Of a DNA stretch of 64,000 nt, positions 36,625 through 45,475 are shown one piece after another. The position numbers and the translations under genes were made by a program. A model generated the notes under the pieces. The model was given only the letters and a program-made list of their open reading frames with translations, made no database searches and was not told the origin of the DNA. The stretch spans positions 117,121 to 181,120 of the forward strand of contig CACCIT010000001.1 of the NCBI GenBank assembly GCA_902546145.1, written 5' to 3'. Position 1 is the stretch's first letter. Every line of letters begins with the position of its first letter. The stretch is from an uncultured Pelagibacteraceae bacterium (lineage in GTDB: Bacteria > Pseudomonadota > Alphaproteobacteria > Pelagibacterales > Pelagibacteraceae).

Positions 36625-39282
36625 AGATTTTATTTTTTCAAAAGCATCATTGATTTTGGATTGGTCTTGACCCCCAGCTTGAGCAAAATCTTTTCTTCCA
36701 CCTCCGCCTTTACCTCCAATGACTTCTGAACCTGCTTTTACAAATTTTACTGCATCAAATTTGTCAGTTAATTTTTCTGTGACACCTACAGCTATACCAA
36801 CTTTGTCGTCTTTACTTGCAAAAACTATTACAATACCTTCACCCAATTCTTTTTTACCTTTGTCTACAAGTTTTCTTAATTCTTTAGGTGGAAGGTCTTC
36901 AACGTTTTGAAACCTTACTTTCACTCCATTGACATCTAGATCATTAACTTTATTTTTGGATTGATCTTTTAATATTGAATTAACAGATAATGTTTCTAAC
37001 TGTTTGTTTAAATTTTTTATTAAAACTTTTTTATCAGTTTCATCCAAATTAGGTTTTCCACCAAGGTCAGAAATTTGCCTGCTCAACTCATTAATTTGTT
37101 CATCATCTTTTTCAGATGATAAATTTAACATTTTCTCTTTATTTTTAAGGTAATCTTCTAATTGCTTATCTCTTAATGCTTCTACTCTTCTAACCCCTGC
37201 AGCAATTGAAGATTGGCTAATAATTTTAAATTTACCAATATCACCAGTGTTTTTTACATGAGTTCCACCACATAACTCTGTTGAAAAGTATTTTTCTCCT
37301 TCATCTCCCATTGATAATACTCTTACTTCATCTCCATATTTTTCTCCAAATAATGCTAAAGCCCCATTATCAACAGCCTCTTTCGGTGTCATAATTCTTG
37401 TGGTTACATCAGATTGTTTAGAAATCATATCATTTACATGACTTTCAATTTTTACCATCTCATCATCTGATATTGGCTTCATATGGCTAAAATCAAATCT
37501 TAATCTTTCTGGCTCAACTAAAGAACCTTTTTGAGTAACGTGTGGGCCTAAAACTCTTCTCAAAGACTCGTGCAATAAATGTGTAGCTGAATGATACGCT
37601 CTTGTGTCATTTCTTTTCTCAATATTTATTTTCATTTCAACATCTTGTTCTAATTTTATTGAGCCTTTTTTCACTTTTCCATAGTGAACAAACAAATCTC
37701 CCAATTTTTTTTGAACATCAGTTACTTCAAATTCAAATTCATCTTTAGAGATTATTCCTGTATCCCCTACTTGACCTCCAGATTCAGCGTAAAATGGTGT
37801 TTGGTTGACAACGATGATACCTTCATCTCCAGCATTTAGAGTTTCAACCTCTTTATGATTTTTAAGAAGTGATTTTATCACTCCTTGTGCTTGATCATTT
37901 TCGTATCCTAGAAATTCTGTAGCTCCATGTTTTTCTTTAACTCCATACCAAACTTGTTCAACTGCACTATCACCTGATCCTTTCCAATTTTTTCTAGCAA
38001 GCTCAATACTTTCTCTCATCAGCTCACCAAATCTTTCTTTATCAAATTCTAAAGATTTCGATTTTAAAATATCTTCTGTGAGATCTATCGGGAAACCATA
38101 AGTTTCATAAAGTTTAAAAGCAATGTCACCTGGTAAAACTTTGTCTATTTTAGAAATTTCATCATTTAAAATTTTAATTCCTCTATCCAAGAGAACCAAA
38201 AATTTTTCTTCTTCCATCTTTAAAGTTTCTTTAATTAAAGACTCTGCTCTTTTAAGTTCAGGATAATTTCCTGACATTTCATTTAACAATGTATCAAACA
38301 ATTTAGAGAAAACTGGATCCTTAGCTCCTAATAAATGAGAGTGTCTCATCCCTCTTCTCATAATTCTTCGAAGCACATACCCTCTTCCTTCGTTAGATGG
38401 TAACACTCCTTCAGCAATTAAAAATGAACTTGCTCTTAAGTGATCTGCAATAACTCTAAAACTTGATAGATTTGATTTATCTGATTTAATTTTAATTATA
38501 TCTGATGCAGAATTAATTATTTTTTTAAAATGATCTGTTTCATAATTATCATGAGTGCCTTGTAATAATGCAGCAATCCTCTCTAAACCCATTCCTGTAT
38601 CAACAGATGGTTTTGGAAGATTTATTCTTTTATCTTTTGTGACTTGTTCAAATTGCATGAAGACTAAGTTCCATATTTCAATAAATCTATCTCCATCCTC
38701 ATCTTTGGTACCAGGTAATCCGCCATGCAAATGATCACCATGATCAAAAAAGATTTCTGAACAAGGTCCACATGGTCCTGTCTCTCCCATTGACCAAAAA
38801 TTATCAGAAGTTGCTATTCTAATTATTTTATCGTCGCTAAAACCTGCTATTTTCTTCCAAAAATTGAAGGCTTCATCGTCCTCATGGAAAACTGTTACAT
38901 AAAGTCTATTTTTATCTATCCCAAAATCTTTAGTGATTAAATTCCATGCATAATCAATTGCTTGCTCTTTAAAATAATCTCCAAATGAGAAATTTCCTAA
39001 CATTTCAAAGAAAGTATGATGTCGAGGTGTGTAACCTACATTTTCTAAATCATTATGCTTTCCACCTGCTCTTACACATTTTTGTGAGGTAGTTGCTCTT
39101 ACATAGTCTCTTTTCTCTAACCCTGTAAATACGTTCTTAAACTGGACCATTCCAGAATTTGCAAACATCAATGTTGGATCATTATTTGGAACCAAATTAC
39201 TAGATTCCACAATCTGGTGATCGTTCTTTTCAAAATATTTTAGGAAAGTATTTCTAATTTCATTGAGAGTTTTGTCTGCCAT
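36616..39282 (-). CDS. alaS: Alanyl-tRNA synthetase
   Basis: An 888-aa class II synthetase with all domains. The catalytic core begins with [19 protein letters not shown], includes motif 2 in [25 protein letters not shown], then the editing domain with HSATH and CGGTH zinc-binding motifs (about residues 560 and 660). The C-terminal DHHA1 domain ends [16 protein letters not shown]. Full normal length. Transcribed from the recA side but separated from recA by a terminator. Confidence 0.97.
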   Translation of the reverse strand: MADKTLNEIRNTFLKYFEKNDHQIVESSNLVPNNDPTLMFANSGMVQFKNVFTGLEKRDYVRATTSQKCVRAGGKHNDLENVGYTPRHHTFFEMLGNFSFGDYFKEQAIDYAWNLITKDFGIDKNRLYVTVFHEDDEAFNFWKKIAGFSDDKIIRIATSDNFWSMGETGPCGPCSEIFFDHGDHLHGGLPGTKDEDGDRFIEIWNLVFMQFEQVTKDKRINLPKPSVDTGMGLERIAALLQGTHDNYETDHFKKIINSASDIIKIKSDKSNLSSFRVIADHLRASSFLIAEGVLPSNEGRGYVLRRIMRRGMRHSHLLGAKDPVFSKLFDTLLNEMSGNYPELKRAESLIKETLKMEEEKFLVLLDRGIKILNDEISKIDKVLPGDIAFKLYETYGFPIDLTEDILKSKSLEFDKERFGELMRESIELARKNWKGSGDSAVEQVWYGVKEKHGATEFLGYENDQAQGVIKSLLKNHKEVETLNAGDEGIIVVNQTPFYAESGGQVGDTGIISKDEFEFEVTDVQKKLGDLFVHYGKVKKGSIKLEQDVEMKINIEKRNDTRAYHSATHLLHESLRRVLGPHVTQKGSLVEPERLRFDFSHMKPISDDEMVKIESHVNDMISKQSDVTTRIMTPKEAVDNGALALFGEKYGDEVRVLSMGDEGEKYFSTELCGGTHVKNTGDIGKFKIISQSSIAAGVRRVEALRDKQLEDYLKNKEKMLNLSSEKDDEQINELSRQISDLGGKPNLDETDKKVLIKNLNKQLETLSVNSILKDQSKNKVNDLDVNGVKVRFQNVEDLPPKELRKLVDKGKKELGEGIVIVFASKDDKVGIAVGVTEKLTDKFDAVKFVKAGSEVIGGKGGGGRKDFAQAGGQDQSKINDAFEKIKSLI

Positions 39283-39331
39283 ATTTTTAAAATACAGCTT
39301 TTTTATTTTATGTCTAGATGCAGTACGGGAA

Positions 39332-39358
39332 AAAAGGCGCTTAAATTAAGCGCCTTTT
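39332..39358 (-). terminator. Rho-independent terminator after recA
   Basis: AAAAGGCGCTTAA and TTAAGCGCCTTTT form a near-perfect hairpin at 39332-39358, flanked on the minus strand by a T run. It lies 18 bases after the recA stop and before alaS, whose promoter must lie within about 50 bases. Confidence 0.92.
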
Positions 39359-39376
39359 ATTAATAAAGATGACCTA

Positions 39377-40531
39377 TTAATTCTTTTTAGATGGAGGAGT
39401 AGCTTCAGCTTTTGCTTCTTCTTCTTTTTCAGCTACTTTCTTTTCTTTCTCCAATTTTTCAGGATCTATCGGGTTTCCTTCTATTTTTTTAGAAATAACA
39501 CCAGCTTTTTCCCTAATTGCCATTTCTATTTCTGCAGCAACTTTGGGATTTTGAGCTAGATAAGTCTTAGCGTTCTCTCTACCTTGACCAATCTTCTCTC
39601 CTTTATAAGCATACCATGCTCCTGATTTTTCAATAATATCTGCTTTGGAACCAAGATCTACTAATTCACCCATCTTGCTAATTCCTCTTCCATACATCAA
39701 ATCAAATTCAACTACTTTAAATGGCGGAGCTACTTTATTTTTTACTACCTTCACTCTTGTAGAGTTACCAATAATTTCATCTTTATCTTTGATGGCACCA
39801 ATTCTTCTAATATCCATTCTAACAGATGAATAAAACTTAAGTGCATTACCACCTGATGTAGTTTCTGGACTTCCAAACATAACTCCAATTTTCATTCTGA
39901 TTTGGTTAATGAAAATCATCATTGTGTTTGTATTTGAAATTGAACTTGTTAATTTTCTTAAAGCCTGACTCATTAATCTTGATTGAAGACCAACATGATG
40001 ATCTCCCATCTCACCTTCGATCTCAGCTTTTGGTGTTAAAGCTGCAACAGAGTCGATTACAATAACTGAAATAGAGCCTGATTTTACTAGCGTATCAGCA
40101 ATTTCTAATGCTTGCTCACCAGCATCTGGTTGCGAGATTAAAAGTTCTTCAGTGTTTACACCTAATTTTTTTGCATAAACTGGATCTAAAGCATGCTCTG
40201 CATCAACGAATGCACAAATTCCACCTGCTTTTTGAGCTTCAGCAACAACTTGTAATGCTAATGTTGTTTTTCCAGATGATTCTGGTCCATAAACTTCAAT
40301 AATTCTTCCTTTTGGTAATCCGCCTATACCTAAAGCTAAATCAAGACTTAAAGAACCTGTTGAAACAGACTCAATATCCATAGCTCTCTTTTGGCCAAGC
40401 TTCATTACAGAGCCTTTTCCAAAATTATCTGTAATTTGAGCTATTGCAGCATCTAATGCTTTGTTCTTTTCTTTAATATCCATTTCTTGATCTTTAGTAG
40501 ATTTAACTACTTTTAGGTTACTTTTCGTCAT
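39377..40531 (-). CDS. recA: Recombinase RecA
   Basis: A 384-aa recombinase. Walker [10 protein letters not shown] (about residues 80-88), Walker B in [21 protein letters not shown], loop L2 region [33 protein letters not shown] (core motif quoted in part) and the Lys/Glu-rich C-terminal tail expected of RecA. The N-terminus has about 16 extra residues before [13 protein letters not shown]; a start at that internal Met is possible. Transcribed alone, with an SOS-type operator in its promoter and its own terminator. Confidence 0.97.
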   Translation of the reverse strand: MTKSNLKVVKSTKDQEMDIKEKNKALDAAIAQITDNFGKGSVMKLGQKRAMDIESVSTGSLSLDLALGIGGLPKGRIIEVYGPESSGKTTLALQVVAEAQKAGGICAFVDAEHALDPVYAKKLGVNTEELLISQPDAGEQALEIADTLVKSGSISVIVIDSVAALTPKAEIEGEMGDHHVGLQSRLMSQALRKLTSSISNTNTMMIFINQIRMKIGVMFGSPETTSGGNALKFYSSVRMDIRRIGAIKDKDEIIGNSTRVKVVKNKVAPPFKVVEFDLMYGRGISKMGELVDLGSKADIIEKSGAWYAYKGEKIGQGRENAKTYLAQNPKVAAEIEMAIREKAGVISKKIEGNPIDPEKLEKEKKVAEKEEEAKAEATPPSKKN

Positions 40532-40577
40532 TTTTTGCCTCTTTTTTTACGTTTTTTAACAGTCGAATCATGATTTA

Positions 40578-40605
40578 AATGTACACATTTTGTTCTCATT
40601 GGCAA
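40578..40605 (-). promoter_or_regulatory. recA promoter with embedded SOS (LexA-type) box
   Basis: On the minus strand: -35 TTGCCA (40605-40600), 16-base spacer, -10 TACATT (40583-40578). The spacer contains GAACAAAATGTGTAC (40595-40581), a GAAC-N7-GTAC sequence differing by one base from the alphaproteobacterial SOS consensus GAAC-N7-GAAC. A repressor bound here would block polymerase directly. It is 50-64 bases upstream of the recA ATG. Confidence 0.75.
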
Positions 40606-40638
40606 GATCTTTGTTTTTAATGAGTAAAAAAGACTGAA

Positions 40639-41937
40639 TTACTTAAGATTTAAATAGTCGCTATTTAAAAGTCCTACTGATTTTAAAACTTTGTATTGAG
40701 CTAACAAGTAGCTTCTTTCAGCTTCAGCAAGATTAATTTTCGCGTTTATTAAGTTTGATCTAGATTGAAGAACATCAAAAGTAGATCTTCCAGATCCACT
40801 TTCATATTCAAAGCTAATTCCTTCAGTTGCAACTTCTGAAGCTTTAACTTGTGATTGTACAGCTTGTAAAAAGCTTCTTGAAGATTGTAAAGTTGACCAA
40901 GATGAAGTCACTGATTGTGTATTATTTTTTTGTGCATTCTCTAATAATAATCTTTTCATACCTTTTGCTTGAAGATTTTTGCTTACATTAGATTTATTTT
41001 TTCCACCAAATTGGAAAGGCCATGAAACAGTTGCTTGTAAGACGTCTTTTTCTCTTTCATCATAAGTTGCGCTTAAATCATCGGTATAAGTTCTCTCTAA
41101 AGAAATTTTTGCTGTTGGTGAAAGATCAGATCTTGCAATTTTTACATCTAGCTCTGATTGTCCGTATTCTATTTCAGCAATAATTAACTCTGGGCTTTTC
41201 TCCAAAGATATTTTTTTAGCTTCACTTAAATTTTTAGGGATTGTTACTTGTGCATTATAGATTTTTTTTAATTTTGCTTCTTCTGCAATCGTTCCGATTA
41301 CATTTTCATAATTTAATTTACTAGTTACTATATTGTTTTGAGCTTCAATATATCTTGCTTGTGCTCCAGCTAGAGAAGATTGAGATTGTGCTAAATCAGA
41401 TGCTGTAATTTGTCCCCTACTTAATCTTGCATTATCTAATTCAAATTGTCTTTGAAGTAAGTTTACGTTTTCTTCATTAATATTTAATTTTTCATAAGCC
41501 AAAATTAATCCAGTATAGGCTTCAATTGCTCTTAAGAATATTTCTTGTTCTTTTTTAACTAATTTTGCTTCTGTTAAATTTAGTCCTAACTTACTTTTTT
41601 CGTATTCTGTTTTTCTTCCACTACCATCAAGTAATGTTTGCTCAAGTTTAATTGAAGAAGTCATTGTATCAGTGTCAGTGATTGATGCATCTCCTCCACT
41701 TTGATTTGTAAGTTTATTGGTATCCTCAAAATTTTTTGTACTAGAAAGAGTTAAGCTAGGTAACAAATCACTTCTAGACATGTTGATTACTTCTTGTTGA
41801 ATTTCTAAATTTTTTCTTTCTGCTTGAAGTTCAAGATTATTATCAAATGTTTGTTTAAGTGCTTCCTTTAAAGTTGCTGAAAATGCACTTAATGGAAAAA
41901 CTAATGTACAAAAGATAATTATTAAAAACTTTTTCAT
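40639..41937 (-). CDS. tolC: TolC-family outer-membrane efflux protein
   Basis: A 432-aa protein with a signal peptide (ending near SAFSATLKEAL, residue 20) and two long coiled-coil halves typical of the OEP/TolC fold: ALKQTFDNNLELQAERKNLEIQQEVI and a second repeat starting near SEAKKISLEKSPELIIAEIEYGQ. The SRGQITASDLAQSQSSLAGAQARYIEAQ and SGRSTFDVLQSRSNLINAKINLAEAERSYLLAQYKVL segments (each partly quoted) are family hallmarks. It forms the trimeric outer-membrane channel of efflux or type I secretion systems; no inner-membrane partner is in this window. Confidence 0.88.
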   Translation of the reverse strand: MKKFLIIIFCTLVFPLSAFSATLKEALKQTFDNNLELQAERKNLEIQQEVINMSRSDLLPSLTLSSTKNFEDTNKLTNQSGGDASITDTDTMTSSIKLEQTLLDGSGRKTEYEKSKLGLNLTEAKLVKKEQEIFLRAIEAYTGLILAYEKLNINEENVNLLQRQFELDNARLSRGQITASDLAQSQSSLAGAQARYIEAQNNIVTSKLNYENVIGTIAEEAKLKKIYNAQVTIPKNLSEAKKISLEKSPELIIAEIEYGQSELDVKIARSDLSPTAKISLERTYTDDLSATYDEREKDVLQATVSWPFQFGGKNKSNVSKNLQAKGMKRLLLENAQKNNTQSVTSSWSTLQSSRSFLQAVQSQVKASEVATEGISFEYESGSGRSTFDVLQSRSNLINAKINLAEAERSYLLAQYKVLKSVGLLNSDYLNLK

Positions 41938-42860
41938 TTATTATATTTTATTGTCTTAATTTGATGGTTGCTATTTAAATTTAATATAATTGTAGAATAT
42001 TTTGGTGCAAATTTAAACATGTTCTGTGTAATTCTTTGGTAAGTTTGCATAAAATTAATAACGTCTCCCTTACTCATTATTTTGTGACTAGATTTATTTT
42101 TAGTATTTAACCACAACTTATGCTCTTGTTTAAGTCTCCATTTTTGAAGCAAACTGAAGTTTTTTGCTTTTAAATAAATTAGACAATTCAATTGAGAATA
42201 TAGTTTTTTGTATTTTGTCTTTAGTTGCTCATTAACATATTTTCTCCAAATAAGTTTTTGATCTTTAGTTCTTTCAAGAGAATTAATTGACTTTTTAAGT
42301 GTTTTTTTAACTTCTGCTCTTGCACCAACACACCAGCCCTCAAATATAATTACATCTGGTTGCTCTTTAATATTGTACCAATTTTTTTTTGGAGATCGGT
42401 CATCTACTGCCTTGTTAAAACTTGGTAACTTTATTGATTTAAAGTTTTTACTTTTTGATTTTTTAAAGAAATCTAACATAATTTTTACATCATGTGTTCC
42501 AGGCACTCCCCTCGTCATTAACATTGGGTGAACTTTATTTGATAAAATAGATCTTTCTTTTCTAGTTTTATAAAAATCATCAATAGAAATTTTAAATACT
42601 TTTAATTTAAAATATTTTTCTAATATTATTTTTATAATTGAACTTATTGTTGTCTTACCAGTTCCCTGTCCTCCTGCTAAACCAACAAAGTAAGGTTTTT
42701 TATTATTAGCTTTTTTTGCAATCCAAAAACATACAGGTATTAGAAAAGACTTTAGCATCTTATCTTTATTACTAAATTTTTCTTTTGAAGTTTCTTGTGA
42801 TTTAATAAATTTTAGACAATCACTTTTAACTTTTTTAAAACACTCAGCAGTAGATTGCAT
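41934..42860 (-). CDS. P-loop kinase, D-glycerate 3-kinase (GLYK)-like
   Basis: About 308 aa starting from the ATG at 42860; an upstream in-frame Met at 42905 would overlap the GFA gene. Walker A GGQGTGKTT follows FVGLA, and then ISIDDFYKTRKERSIL, HPMLMTRGVPGTHDV and VIFEGWCVGAR. This pattern matches plant GLYK and yeast Tda10-type kinases, related to phosphoribulokinase/uridine kinase. Expected reaction: D-glycerate + ATP to 3-phosphoglycerate, feeding glyoxylate/serine carbon into central metabolism. The stop overlaps tolC by 4 bases. Confidence 0.75.
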   Translation of the reverse strand: MQSTAECFKKVKSDCLKFIKSQETSKEKFSNKDKMLKSFLIPVCFWIAKKANNKKPYFVGLAGGQGTGKTTISSIIKIILEKYFKLKVFKISIDDFYKTRKERSILSNKVHPMLMTRGVPGTHDVKIMLDFFKKSKSKNFKSIKLPSFNKAVDDRSPKKNWYNIKEQPDVIIFEGWCVGARAEVKKTLKKSINSLERTKDQKLIWRKYVNEQLKTKYKKLYSQLNCLIYLKAKNFSLLQKWRLKQEHKLWLNTKNKSSHKIMSKGDVINFMQTYQRITQNMFKFAPKYSTIILNLNSNHQIKTIKYNK

Positions 42861-42867
42861 TGAACTT

Positions 42868-43233
42868 TTATTTTTCTTGGTCCATTGGATGATTAAGACC
42901 ATCAAACTGAGCTATCTCTTTTATATCCTCAACTTTAACTTCATCGACACAACCTAAATTAAATCCAGTCATCGCTGGTGCACTTCTTGGATTATGATGA
43001 GTGTAAATTCCACATTCAGTACAGAAATAGTGTTTGGCAACTTTTGTATGATATTGATAAAGTTTTATTTTATCCTCACCTTTGGTAAGTTTAAAATCTT
43101 CATTTTTAACCATACCCATTGTTGCATTTTTTCTTTTACAAATTGAACAATTACATCTGACAATTTTTGCTAATTCATTAACTGTAGAATTAATTTCAGC
43201 TTCTACAGATCCACAATGACAACTTAATTTCAT
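42868..43233 (-). CDS. GFA/CENP-V family zinc protein
   Basis: A 121-aa protein with the GFA zinc ligands: C5 and C7 in SCHCGSV, CNCSICKRKN, and YFCTECGIYTHHNPRSAP. The family is named for glutathione-dependent formaldehyde-activating enzyme (Gfa), but most members have no proven activity. The complete set of cysteines suggests two structural zinc sites. Lies 13 bases after the VOC-protein gene and 7 bases before the kinase gene. Confidence 0.85.
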   Translation of the reverse strand: MKLSCHCGSVEAEINSTVNELAKIVRCNCSICKRKNATMGMVKNEDFKLTKGEDKIKLYQYHTKVAKHYFCTECGIYTHHNPRSAPAMTGFNLGCVDEVKVEDIKEIAQFDGLNHPMDQEK

Positions 43234-43246
43234 ATATCTCCTTAAT

Positions 43247-43630
43247 TTAAGTTAAAATACTTTTTGCTGCAATCTTATTTCCATCTAAATCACGAACGTA
43301 TGCATAATAATTTCCATCTTTTCTAACACCTGGTCCACCTTCATCTGTCGCTCCTTTTGACATTGCAACTTCGTAAAATTTATCCACTGCTTCTTTAGTG
43401 TCAGCCAACAAAGTAGTTTGCGAACCATTTCCAAAAGTTGCAGGCTCACCATTTACAGGATGAGTTACATAAAATTGAACTTTGTCTGGATCACTTGAAT
43501 GAGCGTAACCCAAATACTTTTCTGTTTTTAAAATTCTTTTTAAGTTTAAAGGTTCAAAAACAGCATCATAAAAGTCACCTGATTTTTGGTGATCATTAGA
43601 ACCAACCATGACAAAATCTAAAACGTTCAT
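43247..43630 (-). CDS. VOC (glyoxalase/bleomycin resistance) family protein
   Basis: A 127-aa protein starting at ATG 43630 (a TTG two codons earlier is less likely). One VOC module: LDFVMVGSNDHQKSGDFYDAVFEPL, YLGYAHSSDPDKVQFYVTHP, TLLADTKEAVDKFYEVAMSKGA and YYAYVRDLDGNKIAAKS. The N-terminal metal-binding His is replaced in VMVGSND, so it may be a binding rather than catalytic member. Substrate unknown. Confidence 0.8.
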   Translation of the reverse strand: MNVLDFVMVGSNDHQKSGDFYDAVFEPLNLKRILKTEKYLGYAHSSDPDKVQFYVTHPVNGEPATFGNGSQTTLLADTKEAVDKFYEVAMSKGATDEGGPGVRKDGNYYAYVRDLDGNKIAAKSILT

Positions 43631-43687
43631 AATCAAACTCAGAATTTATATATTTAAATAACCAACTTAAACTATCTATGGTTGAAG

Positions 43688-43717
43688 TTATCCACAAGTC
43701 CACAATATGTGGATTGG
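43688..43717. promoter_or_regulatory. DnaA-box cluster upstream of umuD
   Basis: A perfect DnaA box TTATCCACA (43688-43696) is followed by AAGTCCACA (43696-43704, 6/9) and by an inverted box TGTGGATTG (43709-43717). TCCACA-ATA-TGTGGA (43699-43713) also forms a perfect 6-bp inverted repeat. The 182-base umuD upstream region 43637-43818 is otherwise AT-rich. This could titrate or respond to DnaA; it is not claimed as a replication origin. Confidence 0.45.
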
Positions 43718-43771
43718 ATGTTCACGTTTTGATTCACTTTTGATTCAGTTACAGACTCAAAATACAACCTA

Positions 43772-43800
43772 TTGAGTGTATTCCATAAATAGTCTATAAA
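43772..43800 (+). promoter_or_regulatory. umuDC promoter
   Basis: TTGAGT (43772-43777), 17-base spacer, TATAAA (43795-43800), a 4/6 and 5/6 match to sigma70 elements. The predicted start near 43806 falls inside the SOS box, leaving a leader of about 12 bases before the ATG at 43819. Confidence 0.65.
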
Positions 43801-43803
43801 ATA

Positions 43804-43818
43804 GAACAAAACAAGAAC
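43804..43818 (+). promoter_or_regulatory. SOS box of umuDC
   Basis: GAACAAAACAAGAAC is an exact GAAC-N7-GAAC match to the alphaproteobacterial LexA operator and touches the umuD start codon. It shares GAACAAAA with the box in the recA promoter. Half-sites resembling it (GTTC and GATTC with AT spacers) occur at 43730-43746. Repression by LexA is inferred; lexA itself is not in the window. Confidence 0.85.
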
Positions 43819-44214
43819 ATGAAACTAACAATCCCATATTATCTACATAAAGCAGGTGCTGGTTTTCCTTCTCCTGCAACAGATTACATCGAAGAAGATA
43901 TTGATCTGAACATGCATTTAATAAGAAATGTTCCAGCAACTTTCATAATCAGAGTTCAAGGAAAATCAATGGTTGATGTTGGAATTAACGATGGAGATTT
44001 ATTGGTGGTTGATAAAAGTTTAAAACCAAAAAATTTTTCAACAGTGATTGCAAATGTTCATGACGAGCTTGTAGTTAAAACTTTAGTTCAAGAAAGAGAT
44101 AAAAAATTTTTAACTTCTGGATCTAAAGAATTTTCTGACAGAATTTTAATTAATGAAGAACAAGATGTTTTTATTTGGGGAGTAGTTACTTATGTCATCC
44201 ACTCAGTATACTAA
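43819..44214 (+). CDS. umuD: UmuD, self-cleaving subunit of DNA polymerase V
   Basis: A 131-aa S24-family peptidase. The RecA-stimulated cleavage site is A14-G15 in KAGAGFPSPA (Cys-Gly in E. coli), so the removable arm is about ten residues shorter than in E. coli. The Ser/Lys dyad is S50 in RVQGKSMVDVG and K87 in DELVVKTL, with the same 37-residue spacing as E. coli S60/K97. It has no helix-turn-helix and so is not LexA. Overlaps umuC by 23 bases. Confidence 0.93.
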   Translation: MKLTIPYYLHKAGAGFPSPATDYIEEDIDLNMHLIRNVPATFIIRVQGKSMVDVGINDGDLLVVDKSLKPKNFSTVIANVHDELVVKTLVQERDKKFLTSGSKEFSDRILINEEQDVFIWGVVTYVIHSVY

Positions 44215-45469
44215 AAAAATAGCACTCGTTGATTGTAATTCTTTTTATGTTTCTTGTGAAAGATTATTCAATCCTAAAATAAGAAAAAAACCTGTTGTTG
44301 TTTTATCTAATAATGATGGCTGTATCATTTCAAGATCGAATGAAGCAAAAGCTTTAGGAATTAAAATGGGTGAACCTTATTTTAAAGCAAAAGATATTAT
44401 CGTTAAAAATAATGTAAATGTTTTTTCATCAAACTATTCTTTGTATGGAGATTTATCTAGAAGAGTAATGAGAACTCTTAAAAGATTTAATTCTGAAATA
44501 GAAGTTTATTCAATTGATGAAGCATTTTTAGACTTATCAAACTTTAAAGATCAGGATGTAGAAAAAGTTGGAAAAGAAATTAGAGAAACAGTTTTGCAAT
44601 GGACTGGTATTCCAACAAGTATTGGGATCGCAAAAACAAAAACATTAAGTAAAGTTGCAAATCATATTGCAAAGAAAAAACAATCAGGGGTTACGAGTTT
44701 AATTGGAATAAATAATTTAGATCCTATTTTAGAAAAAGTTGAAATTAATGATGTCTGGGGTGTTGGGAGACAATTAACTAAGTTTTATCAAAAGCACGGA
44801 ATTTATAATGCGAAGCAACTTAAGAATAAATCTAATACATGGATAAAGAAAAGTTCCAATGTTTTAAGCTCAAGAACTGCAATGGAGCTTAGAGGAATTC
44901 CTTGTATTGATTTAGAAACAACTACCACCAAAAGAAAGAGTTGTGTGGTTTCAAGATCATTTGGAAAAAGAATTGAAACTTTTCAGGAATTAAAGGAAGC
45001 AGTTGCAAACTATTGTTTAAATGCATCTGAAAAAATTAGATCAGAGTCTTTAGTTGCAAAAGCAATTACAGTATTTGTTAGAACTAGTCCCTTTCATAGG
45101 AACTTTGGTTACTATTCAAATGCAAAGACAGTTGATTTTCCTATTGCAACAAACAACAGTATTGAAACAGTTAAGACAGCAGTTTCAATTCTTGAGAGTA
45201 TATTTAAAAATGGTTATCGTTATCAAAAAGCAGGTGTAATGCTAACGGGGTTATCTAATGCCAGTGATAAAACAAATTTATTTACTTCTGAAAAGGATGA
45301 AAAGATAAATAGCTTAATGAGATCAATTGATAATACCAATCATCGATACGGAAGATCAACTTTAAGTGTTGCAAGTGCAGGCGTTCATAAAAAATGGAAC
45401 ATGCGAAGGCAGTATTCTTCTAAAATTGATACGGCTGATTTCTATTGTTTACCAACGATTAGAGCTTAA
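44192..45469 (+). CDS. umuC: UmuC, Y-family DNA polymerase V catalytic subunit
   Basis: A 425-aa translesion polymerase. Catalytic residues: ALVDCNSFYVSCE with the first metal Asp and steric-gate-region Tyr, then YSIDEAFLDLS with the Asp-Glu pair (about residue 108). Helix-hairpin-helix region VWGVGRQLTKFYQKHGI and a UmuC-type C-terminal domain ending KKWNMRRQYSSKIDTADFYCLPTIRA. The start ATG at 44192 lies inside umuD, typical coupling of the pair. Expected to be induced by DNA damage through the upstream SOS box. Confidence 0.94.
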   Translation: MSSTQYTKKIALVDCNSFYVSCERLFNPKIRKKPVVVLSNNDGCIISRSNEAKALGIKMGEPYFKAKDIIVKNNVNVFSSNYSLYGDLSRRVMRTLKRFNSEIEVYSIDEAFLDLSNFKDQDVEKVGKEIRETVLQWTGIPTSIGIAKTKTLSKVANHIAKKKQSGVTSLIGINNLDPILEKVEINDVWGVGRQLTKFYQKHGIYNAKQLKNKSNTWIKKSSNVLSSRTAMELRGIPCIDLETTTTKRKSCVVSRSFGKRIETFQELKEAVANYCLNASEKIRSESLVAKAITVFVRTSPFHRNFGYYSNAKTVDFPIATNNSIETVKTAVSILESIFKNGYRYQKAGVMLTGLSNASDKTNLFTSEKDEKINSLMRSIDNTNHRYGRSTLSVASAGVHKKWNMRRQYSSKIDTADFYCLPTIRA

Positions 45470-45475
45470 TTTCAT

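Noticed and set aside
43637..43818. Replication origin at the DnaA-box cluster
   Set aside because: Only three boxes, one of them weak, no long AT-rich unwinding repeats, and none of the usual neighbours (dnaA, dnaN, parAB, hemE) in the window.
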